The notes beneath the pieces were generated by a model, which was not told where the DNA came from, ran no database searches, and saw nothing but the letters and a program-made list of their open reading frames with translations. Below, piece after piece: positions 17,036 to 25,847 of a DNA stretch of 64,000 nucleotides. A program made the translations under genes and the position numbers. Origin of the DNA: UBA11891 sp003533785 (GTDB lineage: Bacteria; Bacteroidota; Bacteroidia; Flavobacteriales; Flavobacteriaceae); assembly GCA_949511625.1 (NCBI GenBank), contig CATFEX010000015.1, positions 1 to 64,000 of the forward strand. The letters are read 5' to 3'. Every line of letters begins with the position of its first letter. The first letter of the stretch is position 1.

Positions 17036-18907
17036 ATGTTTGCAAAAGAATATGATGTTATTGTTGTTGGAGGAGGTCATGCTGGTGCGGAAGCCGCCGC
17101 CGCTTCTGCGAACCTTGGTTCTCATACCCTACTTATCACCATGAATCTTCAAACCCTTGGACAAATGAGTTGTAATCCTGCCATGGGAGGAATTGCGAAA
17201 GGACAAATTGTTCGTGAAATTGATGCCATGGGTGGCTACAGCGGAATCGTATCTGATACTTCTGCAATCCAGTTTAAAATGTTGAATCGATCCAAAGGCC
17301 CTGCCATGTGGTCTCCACGGGTACAGTCAGACCGCATGCTGTTTGCGCAACATTGGAGAAATCAATTGGAACAAACTCAACATCTTGATTTTTATCAAGA
17401 AATGGTCAAAGGACTTGTTATTGAAAAAAACAAAGTTGTCGGAGTCGAAACCAATCTGGGGCTCCAAGTGAGAGCTAAATCAGTTATACTCACTAACGGC
17501 ACTTTTTTAAATGGTTTGATTCATATTGGTGAAAAAAACTTCGGTGGCGGACGCGCTGGAGAATCTGCATCCTATGGACTGACAGAAACATTACAGTCCT
17601 TGGGTTTCCAAAGCGGTCGTATGAAAACAGGGACCCCTCCCCGTGTGGACGCAAGGTCTCTCGATTTTTCACAAATGGAAGAGCAACCTGGGGATATAGA
17701 TCCTCAAAAATTTTCCTTTTCCACTCTTACGAGCCCATTGAAAAAGCAAAAGAGTTGTTATATTACCCATACCGATGAAACAGTGCATGATACCCTTCGC
17801 TCTGGATTTGATCGTTCTCCTATGTTTAACGGAAGCATTCAAAGCATCGGCCCAAGGTATTGCCCCTCCATCGAAGATAAAATAAATCGTTTTGCAGATA
17901 AAAACAGACATCAAATATTCGTTGAGCCAGAAGGATGGGATACCGTAGAAGTTTATGTAAACGGGTTCTCAACTTCTTTACCAGAAGATATCCAATACGA
18001 AGCGCTTCGCAGAGTAAAAGGCTTTGAAAAGGTAAAGTTTTTTCGCCCTGGTTATGCCATTGAGTATGACTATTTCCCTCCTACACAATTGATGCATAGT
18101 TTAGAAACTAAGTTAATTGAAAACTTGTTTTTTGCTGGACAGATCAACGGCACAACCGGCTACGAAGAAGCTGCGGCACAAGGATTAATAGCAGGAATCA
18201 ATGCTCACCAAAAAACCAATAATAAAGAAACCATTATCTTAGGAAGAGAGCAAGCGTATATTGGTGTGCTAATTGATGACTTGATTACCAAAGGCACTGA
18301 GGAACCCTATCGAATGTTTACCTCAAGAGCTGAATACCGTACCCTATTACGACAAGACAATGCGGATCAACGGCTAACCCCTTTGGCCGCCGAATTGGGC
18401 TTGGCACCGAAACATCGGTTGCAACAACTCGAAAAGAAACTCAAGCAAGTGGATGAAATGCATCGATTTCTTTTAAACACAAGCTATCAGGCAATTGAAA
18501 TAAATCACCTTCTCAAGAAAAAAAACTCGGCAACAGTAACGCAGTCGGATAAGCTCCACAAGGTATTAGCGCGTCCCAACATTACCCGTGAGGATTTGAT
18601 TCAGCTCAATACAGTGGCAAGCTTTATCGAATCCAATAAAATCAGTGATTTGGCTTTTGAACAAGCCGAAATACAAACAAAATACCAAGGCTATATTGAT
18701 AAAGAAATAGCACTGGCCGACAAGATGAAACGCCTGGACACCGTTAAGATTCCAAAGGCATATGACTATTCATGCTTGGCCTCTTTATCTCATGAAGCAA
18801 AAGAAAAACTGACGGCAATCCAACCAACCAACTTGGCTCAAGCCTCTCGAATTAGCGGGATCAACCCCAGTGATATTGCAGTTCTTTTAGTTCAATTAAG
18901 CCGATAG
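17036..18907 (+). CDS. mnmG: tRNA uridine-5-carboxymethylaminomethyl modification enzyme MnmG
   Basis: 623 residues, full length for MnmG/GidA. The FAD-binding VIVVGGGHAGAEAAAA is at residues 8-23, followed by MSCNPAMGGIAKGQIVREID, and later PPTQLMHSLETKLIENLFFAGQINGTTGYEEAAAQG. The C-terminal helical domain binds MnmE. With MnmE it installs the cmnm5 group on U34 of several tRNAs. The gene begins 1 base after ybeY and is flanked on both sides by parS-like sequences. mnmG is near the replication origin in many bacteria. Confidence 0.96.
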   Translation: MFAKEYDVIVVGGGHAGAEAAAASANLGSHTLLITMNLQTLGQMSCNPAMGGIAKGQIVREIDAMGGYSGIVSDTSAIQFKMLNRSKGPAMWSPRVQSDRMLFAQHWRNQLEQTQHLDFYQEMVKGLVIEKNKVVGVETNLGLQVRAKSVILTNGTFLNGLIHIGEKNFGGGRAGESASYGLTETLQSLGFQSGRMKTGTPPRVDARSLDFSQMEEQPGDIDPQKFSFSTLTSPLKKQKSCYITHTDETVHDTLRSGFDRSPMFNGSIQSIGPRYCPSIEDKINRFADKNRHQIFVEPEGWDTVEVYVNGFSTSLPEDIQYEALRRVKGFEKVKFFRPGYAIEYDYFPPTQLMHSLETKLIENLFFAGQINGTTGYEEAAAQGLIAGINAHQKTNNKETIILGREQAYIGVLIDDLITKGTEEPYRMFTSRAEYRTLLRQDNADQRLTPLAAELGLAPKHRLQQLEKKLKQVDEMHRFLLNTSYQAIEINHLLKKKNSATVTQSDKLHKVLARPNITREDLIQLNTVASFIESNKISDLAFEQAEIQTKYQGYIDKEIALADKMKRLDTVKIPKAYDYSCLASLSHEAKEKLTAIQPTNLAQASRISGINPSDIAVLLVQLSR

Positions 18908-18922
18908 GTTTCACGTGGAACA
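18907..18922 (+). promoter_or_regulatory. parS-like centromere site 2
   Basis: GGTTTCACGTGGAACA matches TGTTNCACGTGNAACA at 15 of 16 positions (only the first base differs). It has the same orientation as site 1 and lies 1895 bases from it. It starts on the last base of the mnmG stop codon, and its core CACGTG contains the GTG start codon of the next gene. Confidence 0.7.
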
Positions 18923-19778
18923 ATTAAAAAAAACACAACCGACCAAGGGATGCCGACCCACAAAAGCACAAGATCATTTTTTAAGTAATCAAATTTTTTC
19001 GATTCATTGGAATCAAAGTAAAACCGTTGGGAGGACTATTTTGCCCAAATCTATTATTCTTGAGGACTATTACAAAAGCGAGGCCTATTGCTCTCATCAA
19101 GGAGTAAAAAAAGGCCTGTTTGGCAAAGCGTACCGAATGGTACAACGGCTAATGTTCACTAGAAAAAAGCAACTCCTTTCTCAGTGGATTCCTAGAAAAG
19201 CACGCTTGTTAGACTACGGCTGTGGAGTGGGAGATTTTCTTTTAAGCCTAAAAGGGCGCTCATACAGCTGCATTGGAATAGAACCTCATTCCCAAGCACG
19301 ACAAGAGGCCCTCAGCAAGGGACTTGATGTTTATTCCGCCTTGGAAGAGGTGCCAGCAAGTGATTTAGATGTCATTACCCTATGGCACGCGCTTGAACAC
19401 CTCCCTGATCCCTTAGGAGCAATGAAATCTTTTTACAGCCGCCTTGCGCCAGACGGTATTTTACTTATCGCTCTACCAAACCCAGATTCATGGGATGCGA
19501 ATCATTACAAACAGTATTGGGCGGCTTGGGACGTGCCTCGTCATTTATGGCATTTTAACGAAATGGGAATTATAGAGATGGCAAAGCAAGCCCGTTTTAT
19601 CCACCAGGCAACCCACGCGCTTCCTTTGGATGCTTTTTATGTGAATCTACTTAGCGAAAAATATATGCGGCGACGATTTGGGTCGATTCGTGCTATTTTT
19701 AACGGACTTCGCTCTATTGGACACGGTCTAAGAAGTCAAGAATTTTCCTCTCAAATCTACTTATTCCAAAAGAGCTGA
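18915..19778 (+). CDS. Class I SAM-dependent methyltransferase
   Basis: 287 residues starting at GTG. A degenerate N-terminal part of about 90 residues contains ILEDYYKSEAYCSHQGVKKG, and is followed by a Rossmann methyltransferase fold: LLDYGCGVGDFLLSL (motif I, about 98-112), IGIEPHSQAR, VITLWHALEHLPDP and LLIALPNPDSWDANHYKQYW. Flavobacteria commonly carry this family next to mnmG. The substrate is unknown; the fold resembles UbiG-like or surface-polysaccharide methyltransferases. The start codon lies within a parS-like site. The 3' end overlaps holB by 18 bases. Confidence 0.83.
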   Translation: MEQLKKTQPTKGCRPTKAQDHFLSNQIFSIHWNQSKTVGRTILPKSIILEDYYKSEAYCSHQGVKKGLFGKAYRMVQRLMFTRKKQLLSQWIPRKARLLDYGCGVGDFLLSLKGRSYSCIGIEPHSQARQEALSKGLDVYSALEEVPASDLDVITLWHALEHLPDPLGAMKSFYSRLAPDGILLIALPNPDSWDANHYKQYWAAWDVPRHLWHFNEMGIIEMAKQARFIHQATHALPLDAFYVNLLSEKYMRRRFGSIRAIFNGLRSIGHGLRSQEFSSQIYLFQKS

Positions 19779-20876
19779 CTCCTTGCGATTGAGATGGCGA
19801 GAAAGTTCAAGTGCAAACTGTACAAAAACAATTCGAGCATTTGCATTTCGCCCCAAGTGATAGTGGCTTTCTTCTAATAGATGCTGTAGCTCTTCAATAT
19901 TGTGGCTATGAACATAAGGAGCAAACTTCTGCAGATCAAAGCCAGTTAAAGAATGAAATCGATGCAAAGAAGCAGCTTCGTAGTTTACCATAAGCGCATC
20001 ACGAATTAAATCCAGACCGAATAGAAAGAATTGCTTTTGAGCTTCCCGATTCATACTTGCCAATTCTTGTGCCCATTCGAATAAGGGCAATATAATTTTG
20101 CGATTGGCTCGGGCTTTAAATGCCAGACGCAATCCTGCTACCCAAAGGACTTCTAACTCCTGATGAGTCTCTTTTCGAATTTGGAGCTCAACTAACCTTC
20201 TCCAACTTCCTTGGGCCATTTTTAGCAATCCATCAGAAGCCTTTTCTCCAAAAGACTGTTCGTACAAGTTAAGAAGCATTTTATCTGGTAAAGGATCTAA
20301 TACGGTCTGTTGGCATCGAGATAATAAAGTGGGTAAAAGAGTTTCTGTTTGTTCTGATACCAAAAGAAAATAGGTGTGGGGTGGAGGCTCCTCAAGGAGC
20401 TTCAACAACTTATTGGCTGCAGGAACTAATAACAGATCAACACCCCAAAGAACGAATATTTTAAGGTTTCCAGCATAGGGTTTTAAGGAGGCTTGCTTTT
20501 GTAATTCCCTAATATGCTCTACACGAATGGAACCCTGTTTGTTACCACTATCGATATTTCGAAGCCAATCATAAACAGAACCAAAGGGATTGTCAGAACA
20601 AAATGACCTCCAGAGGGAAGGCAAGTCTATCTTTTGAGATTTAGTATTACTAGGTGTGGGATAATAAAAATGAACATCAGGGTGTTCAAGAACAGCAGTA
20701 GCGATTGCTTCATTTCCATGGGCAATCAATGACTGACAGAGGCTAAGAACCAAAGGGAGTGCCCCGTAGCCAGAAGAATCTACAAATAATTGAGAATGAG
20801 GAAGATAGCCTTTTATAAATTCATTTTTAAGGCGATCAATTAGCAATTCTTGTCCCGTTAGCTTTAGAAAATCCAC
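19761..20876 (-). CDS. holB: DNA polymerase III subunit delta prime
   Basis: About 371 residues resembling the Bacteroidota delta' clamp-loader subunit: LTGQELLIDRLKNEFIKG, then LPHSQLFVDSSGYGALPLVL in place of a working P-loop, VEHIRELQKQASLKPYAGN, and the sensor-like PTLLSRCQQTV. It helps load the beta clamp. I chose GTG at 20876 (MDFLKLTGQE) because a TATCTTTA box sits 5 bases before it; a longer reading from TTG at 20900 would start upstream of that box. Confidence 0.85.
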   Translation of the reverse strand: MDFLKLTGQELLIDRLKNEFIKGYLPHSQLFVDSSGYGALPLVLSLCQSLIAHGNEAIATAVLEHPDVHFYYPTPSNTKSQKIDLPSLWRSFCSDNPFGSVYDWLRNIDSGNKQGSIRVEHIRELQKQASLKPYAGNLKIFVLWGVDLLLVPAANKLLKLLEEPPPHTYFLLVSEQTETLLPTLLSRCQQTVLDPLPDKMLLNLYEQSFGEKASDGLLKMAQGSWRRLVELQIRKETHQELEVLWVAGLRLAFKARANRKIILPLFEWAQELASMNREAQKQFFLFGLDLIRDALMVNYEAASLHRFHSLTGFDLQKFAPYVHSHNIEELQHLLEESHYHLGRNANARIVFVQFALELSRHLNRKESALLE

Positions 20877-20881
20877 AACGC

Positions 20882-20889
20882 TAAAGATA
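20882..20889 (-). promoter_or_regulatory. Probable -7 promoter box of holB
   Basis: TATCTTTA on the minus strand differs from TAnnTTTG at the last base. It lies 5 bases before the GTG start at 20876, the same geometry as the folB and ybeY boxes. It is weaker than those because of the mismatch. Confidence 0.4.
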
Positions 20890-21006
20890 GTACAATTCAA
20901 TCATTCATTTGATTGAAGCAAGCCAGGAGGAAAGATTTTGAATTTATTTTCAATTGAGTCCCTCAGGATCGCATTATGCCCTATTTTAGCGAAAAGATAT
21001 TGAGGG

Positions 21007-22194
21007 ATGAACACAATAGAAAACGAAGATTTTAACCAAAAAACAGTCCTTGTCCGAGTGGATTTTAATGTTCCTTTGAATGATCAATTCGAAGTCACAG
21101 ACAGCACGCGAATCCATGCAGCGAAACCCACCATAGAGACCCTTGTCAAATCAGGAGCAAAATGTGTGTTACTGACGCACTTAGGGCGTCCAAAAGGTCC
21201 TGATCCAGACCTTTCCCTTAAGCACATTGTGCCAGAAGTGAGCAAAATACTGGGTCAGCGCGTTCATTTCTCTGAACAAACTATTGGAAAGCAAGCCGTT
21301 GAAATGATTACAAATCAAGCTTTCGGAGAGGTGATTCTAATGGAGAATCTTCGTTTTTTTAGTGAAGAAACACAGGGAGAAAAAAACTTTGCAAGAGCAC
21401 TAGCCGACTTGGGGGATGCCTATGTAAACGATGCTTTTGGGACGGCACACAGAGCCCATGCTTCTACGGCAATCATTGCTGATTTTTTCCCTAAGGATAA
21501 GTATTTCGGTATGCTACTGAAGGGGGAAGTAGAAGCCATCCAACAGGTCATGGAAACAGGAAAAAAACCCGTTTTAGCCATAATTGGAGGGGCAAAAGTA
21601 TCGTCTAAACTGACTATTTTAGAAAGCTTATTAGACAATATTGATGATTTGATAATTGGAGGGGGTATGGTATACACTTTCATACAGGCGCAAGGGGGAA
21701 GCGTAGGCGATTCTATTTGTGAACCGGACCTAAAAGAAACAGCATTAAGCCTACTGGAAAAGGCAACAAAGAAAAATGTCCGTGTTCACTTGCCGATCGA
21801 TGTAAAAATAGCAGATGCTTTTGACAATGAAGCCCAAATAAAAACGGCTCCTGTAAGTGAAATCCCAGACAACTGGATGGCGCTTGATTGTGGGCCAAAA
21901 AGCTTAGAGTCTTTTGGAGATGTGGTTCGTCAGGCCAAAACAATTCTATGGAACGGACCGCTTGGCGTCTTCGAAATGGAACGTTTTGCAGAGGGAACCA
22001 TAGGTCTAGGAAAGCAGATTGCTTCAAGCACAGCCCAAGGGGCTTATTCTTTGGTTGGTGGAGGGGATTCGGTAGCAGCAGTTAAACGGTTCGGGCTAGA
22101 AAATCAAATGAGTTATGTCTCAACCGGTGGTGGCGCGATGTTAGAAAGCTTAGAAGGCAAGCAACTACCAGGAATCGCCGCATTACTTAGCTAA
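21007..22194 (+). CDS. pgk: Phosphoglycerate kinase
   Basis: 395 residues, full length. Motifs are VLVRVDFNVPLND near the N-terminus, LLTHLGRPKGPDPDLSL, AFGTAHRAHAST, GGAKVSSKLTILESLL, NGPLGVFEMERFAEGT and the C-terminal GGGDSVAAV and STGGGAMLESLEG. It makes ATP from 1,3-bisphosphoglycerate in glycolysis, or the reverse in gluconeogenesis. It is followed 18 bases later by the DUF4837 lipoprotein gene, which is probably co-transcribed. No TAnnTTTG box was seen upstream. Confidence 0.97.
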   Translation: MNTIENEDFNQKTVLVRVDFNVPLNDQFEVTDSTRIHAAKPTIETLVKSGAKCVLLTHLGRPKGPDPDLSLKHIVPEVSKILGQRVHFSEQTIGKQAVEMITNQAFGEVILMENLRFFSEETQGEKNFARALADLGDAYVNDAFGTAHRAHASTAIIADFFPKDKYFGMLLKGEVEAIQQVMETGKKPVLAIIGGAKVSSKLTILESLLDNIDDLIIGGGMVYTFIQAQGGSVGDSICEPDLKETALSLLEKATKKNVRVHLPIDVKIADAFDNEAQIKTAPVSEIPDNWMALDCGPKSLESFGDVVRQAKTILWNGPLGVFEMERFAEGTIGLGKQIASSTAQGAYSLVGGGDSVAAVKRFGLENQMSYVSTGGGAMLESLEGKQLPGIAALLS

Positions 22195-22212
22195 CCTATA
22201 AAACAAAATCAA

Positions 22213-23175
22213 ATGAAACGGGTAGTTTTCCTTCTTTTAATACTTCTTTTTTCGTGTGGCCAACCTCAAAAAGGACCAAGGCTATTAGCAGACTCCAGTG
22301 GCCGCATTAACGCAGTGACGATAATTATGCCTGAAAATGACTGGAAGGGGCAACTGGGGCAGATTGTCCGAAAAGAATTGGAAAAAGAATATGAGGGCCT
22401 CCCCCTGATGGAACCCCAATTCACGCTGAGTTATATGTCTCCTAAGTTGTTTAATGGATTCGCAAAACATAGCCGAAACATCCTGCACTTTTCAAAAGAC
22501 TCAACCGCTAAAATGAACCTTTATCAAAACCAATTTGCCAAACCGCAAGTGGTATCTCAAATACAAGGCGAAGATTCAGAAGTACAAGCGTTTATGTTTG
22601 AAGAGAATGCCAGTCTTATTAGGAGAACTTTTGTAGAAAATGAGCGTAAAGAAAAACGTCGTAGAATGATGAAATCCCCAGCCAAAGCAACGGTTTTCAT
22701 GAAAACATTTGGAATTAAATTAACCTATCCCACGGCTTATAAAACTTTTAAAACAGACACCAATTTTGTTTGGATTCAAAAAGCGATTCCAAAAGGACAC
22801 CTCAATTTGATTGCATACCGGGTTGAAGCTCCGGACCGCAATTCTAAAGGAGCGCTAATGACCATTGCCATTAGAGACTCTGTTGGCAAAAAACAAATTC
22901 CGGGAAGACTTCCCAATTCCTACATGGCCACGGAAGCAGCCTATCGCCCCTACCGGTATAAAACAAACTTCAATCAACGGGAAACCTATGTGACCAAAGG
23001 GGTGTGGAGTGCTGCCAATGATTATATGGCGGGACCTTTTGTTCATTACATAATTCGTGAAGGAGAAAATGACGAATGGCTGGCCTTGGAAGGCTTTACA
23101 TTTGCGCCTTCAGTCAATAAACGGGAATATATGTTTGAATTGGAAACGATTATTCGTTCCCTAGAGAGGAAATAA
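22213..23175 (+). CDS. DUF4837 family lipoprotein
   Basis: 320 residues with a lipoprotein signal (MKRVVFLLLILLFSCGQPQK, Cys15). The rest matches the DUF4837 pattern: VTIIMPENDWKGQLGQIVRKEL, LHFSKDSTAKMNLYQNQFAKPQ, and WIQKAIPKGHLNLIAYR. The family is restricted largely to Bacteroidota and has no known function; it is probably anchored in the periplasm or outer membrane. It sits directly after pgk. Its 3' end is 3 bases from the convergent tatA-like gene. Confidence 0.82.
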   Translation: MKRVVFLLLILLFSCGQPQKGPRLLADSSGRINAVTIIMPENDWKGQLGQIVRKELEKEYEGLPLMEPQFTLSYMSPKLFNGFAKHSRNILHFSKDSTAKMNLYQNQFAKPQVVSQIQGEDSEVQAFMFEENASLIRRTFVENERKEKRRRMMKSPAKATVFMKTFGIKLTYPTAYKTFKTDTNFVWIQKAIPKGHLNLIAYRVEAPDRNSKGALMTIAIRDSVGKKQIPGRLPNSYMATEAAYRPYRYKTNFNQRETYVTKGVWSAANDYMAGPFVHYIIREGENDEWLALEGFTFAPSVNKREYMFELETIIRSLERK

Positions 23176-23178
23176 GAA

Positions 23179-23370
23179 TTAGGACTTTTTATCCTCTTTC
23201 GACGATTCTTCCTCCTCTTTGGTTGCTTGTTTGAATTCCTTTATGCCGCTTCCCAATCCTCGCATGAGTTCAGGAATTTTTCTTCCACCAAAAAGCAACA
23301 GAACCACCACAACAATAAGAATTACCTGGGGAGCTCCAATCATACCCAAAAATAGTTGCAACGTCATCAT
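23179..23370 (-). CDS. tatA: Twin-arginine translocase TatA/TatE-like subunit
   Basis: 63 residues. A membrane helix (about 10-26) is followed by the FGGRKIPELMRGLGSGIKEF amphipathic helix, with the Phe-Gly hinge, and an acidic-basic tail. This is the complete plan of TatA, which polymerises to let folded proteins across the inner membrane. A TACCTTTA sequence 17 bases before the ATG may be its -7 box. tatC is not in the window. The neighbours, an M23 peptidase and GH3, match a common Bacteroidota arrangement. Confidence 0.9.
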   Translation of the reverse strand: MMTLQLFLGMIGAPQVILIVVVVLLLFGGRKIPELMRGLGSGIKEFKQATKEEEESSKEDKKS

Positions 23371-23449
23371 AGATATTATTTGAGGGATAAAGGTAACTAA
23401 ATTTCGCTAACCCAATGCCCGAGCAAAGAGGTCACTTCCGCCTATTGTG

Positions 23450-23457
23450 TATATTTG
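23450..23457 (+). promoter_or_regulatory. -7 promoter box of the M23 peptidase operon
   Basis: TATATTTG fits TAnnTTTG and leaves 9 bases to the ATG at 23467. It would drive the M23 peptidase, GH3 and glycosyltransferase genes, which overlap one another. Confidence 0.5.
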
Positions 23458-23466
23458 TTTTAAGAA

Positions 23467-24369
23467 ATGATAGAAAAACCCCCACTCAAAGAAAGAATAC
23501 TTAAAAAGCTCCTAAGTCGTTACCGTCTGGTCATTATAAACGAAACTACTTTTGAGGAACAGGTATATTTTAGGATGTCGCGTCTTAACGTTATTATCCT
23601 ATCATCGATTTTTTTTGGAATTGTATTGGGATTAACTTTTCTACTTTTTTCATTGACCCCACTCAAGGAATTTATACCCGGCAAGGCCTCTTCCCAACTT
23701 AATAAGATTGCGCTCAATAACAGGGATGAATTAGATTCTATCACGCTTCGCTATCAGCAGCAAAGCGTCTACCTGAACCGAATACAAAAAGTTTTAATTG
23801 GCGACCTTGATTTCGACGACCTTGACTCCATCGCGTTAGAAGACGAAAGGAATTTCGAAGAAAAGGAAAGCATCGCACCCAATGCGGCTGACTCTTTACT
23901 TCGTGAAATGGTAGCACAGGAAGACAAATACAACCTGATCGAACAGCAGGACCAAGAGATGAGCGTTTTACTATTTCCACCGGCCCAAGGCCCTATTTCT
24001 CAGAAATTCGATGCCCAAAACAAGCATTATGCCGTGGATATTGTTCTTCCCCCCAACACGCCCATCAAATCCATTGCTGATGGAACCGTAATTTTTTCGG
24101 AATGGACAGTAGAAACGGGGTATGTAATCATGGTAGAACATCCCTATGGTCTTCTCTCTATTTACAAACACAACGCATCTTTAACAAGAGAACAAGGGGA
24201 CACTGTGCGGTCTGGAGAAATTATTGCGACGGCAGGAAATACAGGGGAGTACTCTACGGGCTTCCATCTTCATTTCGAATTGTGGACGGACGGCTATCCC
24301 ATGGATCCAGAACAATTTATTGATTTTGGAAATGAAGCGTTAACCAACCAAAGCACTTTAAAGCAATGA
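23467..24369 (+). CDS. M23 family metallopeptidase, membrane-anchored
   Basis: 300 residues. A short cytoplasmic start is followed by one membrane helix (about 37-60, VIILSSIFFGIVLGLTFLLF), a coiled-coil stretch (about 78-150) and a LytM/M23 domain (about 175-290). Its zinc site is intact: KHYAVDI (His...Asp) and HLHFELW (His-x-His). It should cut peptidoglycan peptide cross-links from the inner-membrane side, in contrast to the degenerate EnvC-like protein at 44400. It overlaps the GH3 gene by 4 bases. Confidence 0.9.
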   Translation: MIEKPPLKERILKKLLSRYRLVIINETTFEEQVYFRMSRLNVIILSSIFFGIVLGLTFLLFSLTPLKEFIPGKASSQLNKIALNNRDELDSITLRYQQQSVYLNRIQKVLIGDLDFDDLDSIALEDERNFEEKESIAPNAADSLLREMVAQEDKYNLIEQQDQEMSVLLFPPAQGPISQKFDAQNKHYAVDIVLPPNTPIKSIADGTVIFSEWTVETGYVIMVEHPYGLLSIYKHNASLTREQGDTVRSGEIIATAGNTGEYSTGFHLHFELWTDGYPMDPEQFIDFGNEALTNQSTLKQ

Positions 24370-25847
24370 AAAAAATTGCAGCGAAGCTTTTTGCATACTG
24401 GGTAGATCGAAAAAATCAAAAATGGATAAATAACCCGCTAGAAGCGCAACAAAAAACACTTAAGTTTCTGGTGTCTAGCGCTCAAAACACCACCTTTGGT
24501 AAGGATCACAATTTCTCTACGATTACCGATTATAAAAGCTTTAAAAAGCAGGTTCCGGTTCGAAACTACGAAGAGATTCGTGCTTATGTGGATCGTATTG
24601 TAGCAGGAGAAAAAAATGTTCTTTGGCCAGGACAACCGTTGTATTTGGCCAAAACGAGCGGAACAACCTCAGGAGCAAAATTCATTCCGATAACGAAAGA
24701 CTCAATGCCCACGCATATTACTGCGGCACGAGATGCTCTTTTAAATTATATCCACAAAACGGGAAACACCAATTTTGTATCAGGCAAGCAAATTTTTTTA
24801 CAAGGGAGCCCAATCTTAAAAAGAAAAAATGGGATGGCGCTGGGCCGTTTATCTGGAATTGTTGCGCATTATGTTCCTTCCTATCTCCAAGCAAACCGAA
24901 TGCCCAGTTGGGAAACCAATTGTGTTGAAGACTGGGAGACCAAAGTGGAATTGATTGTTGGAGAAACGCTTAGGGAAAAAATGACGCTTATTGCTGGAAT
25001 TCCATCTTGGGTTCAAATGTATTTTGAACGACTCATCAAAAAAGAAGGCAAACCGATTGGAGAAATTTTTCCAGAGCTTTCTCTTTTTGTTTATGGTGGG
25101 GTTAATTACGGCCCCTACCGGCCTCTTTTCAAAGAATTAATAGGGCGTCCGGTAGATTCTGTGGAACTATTTCCTGCCTCAGAAGGGTTTTTTGCTTATC
25201 AAGACCGACTAAAAGAAGAAGGACTTCTGCTGCTATTGAATAATGGAATCTTTTATGAATTCATACAGGCAGACACGTTCTACAGCGAAGATCCCAAACG
25301 GATCTCACTGGATCAGGTTGAGGTAGGGGTCAACTATGTATTGATCTTGAATACTTCTGCAGGGTTGTGGGGGTACAATATTGGAGATACGGTTCAATTT
25401 GTTAGTACGGCACCTTTTCGTTTAGTGGTCAGTGGCCGACTCAAACATTTTATCTCTGCTTTTGGGGAACACGTTATTGGCAAAGAAGTGGAATCGGCTT
25501 TGCAGCAGGCCCTAGTTGGAACCAATGCGAAGGTACGAGAGTTTACAGTAGCACCTCAGATTGCTCCCACTAAAGGGCTACCCTACCACGAATGGTTCAT
25601 TGATTTTAGTGAAAGGCCTAAAAACATGTCCGCTTTTTCATTGAGTTTGGATGATGCCATGCGTAAACAAAATATTTATTATGACGATTTGATTCGAGGT
25701 AAAGTACTTCGTCCTGTTGTCGTTACTACTGTTAAAGAAGGTTCTTTCGAAGCCTACATGAAGTCGATTGGAAAATTAGGAGGACAGAATAAGATTCCTA
25801 AATTGACAAACGATAGGAGCATTGCGGATAAACTAATTCAAGCCTGA
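24366..25847 (+). CDS. GH3 auxin-responsive promoter family protein
   Basis: 493 residues of the GH3 acyl-adenylate/amido-synthetase fold. Signs are the N-terminal region with FLVSSAQNTTFGKDHNF, the ATP-binding loop LAKTSGTTSGAKFIPIT, LFPASEGFFAYQD and FISAFGEHVIGKEVESAL. Plant relatives join amino acids to jasmonate or auxin; the bacterial substrates are unknown. In Bacteroidota it is typically next to tatA and an M23 peptidase, as here. It overlaps the following glycosyltransferase by one base. Confidence 0.9.
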   Translation: MKKIAAKLFAYWVDRKNQKWINNPLEAQQKTLKFLVSSAQNTTFGKDHNFSTITDYKSFKKQVPVRNYEEIRAYVDRIVAGEKNVLWPGQPLYLAKTSGTTSGAKFIPITKDSMPTHITAARDALLNYIHKTGNTNFVSGKQIFLQGSPILKRKNGMALGRLSGIVAHYVPSYLQANRMPSWETNCVEDWETKVELIVGETLREKMTLIAGIPSWVQMYFERLIKKEGKPIGEIFPELSLFVYGGVNYGPYRPLFKELIGRPVDSVELFPASEGFFAYQDRLKEEGLLLLLNNGIFYEFIQADTFYSEDPKRISLDQVEVGVNYVLILNTSAGLWGYNIGDTVQFVSTAPFRLVVSGRLKHFISAFGEHVIGKEVESALQQALVGTNAKVREFTVAPQIAPTKGLPYHEWFIDFSERPKNMSAFSLSLDDAMRKQNIYYDDLIRGKVLRPVVVTTVKEGSFEAYMKSIGKLGGQNKIPKLTNDRSIADKLIQA

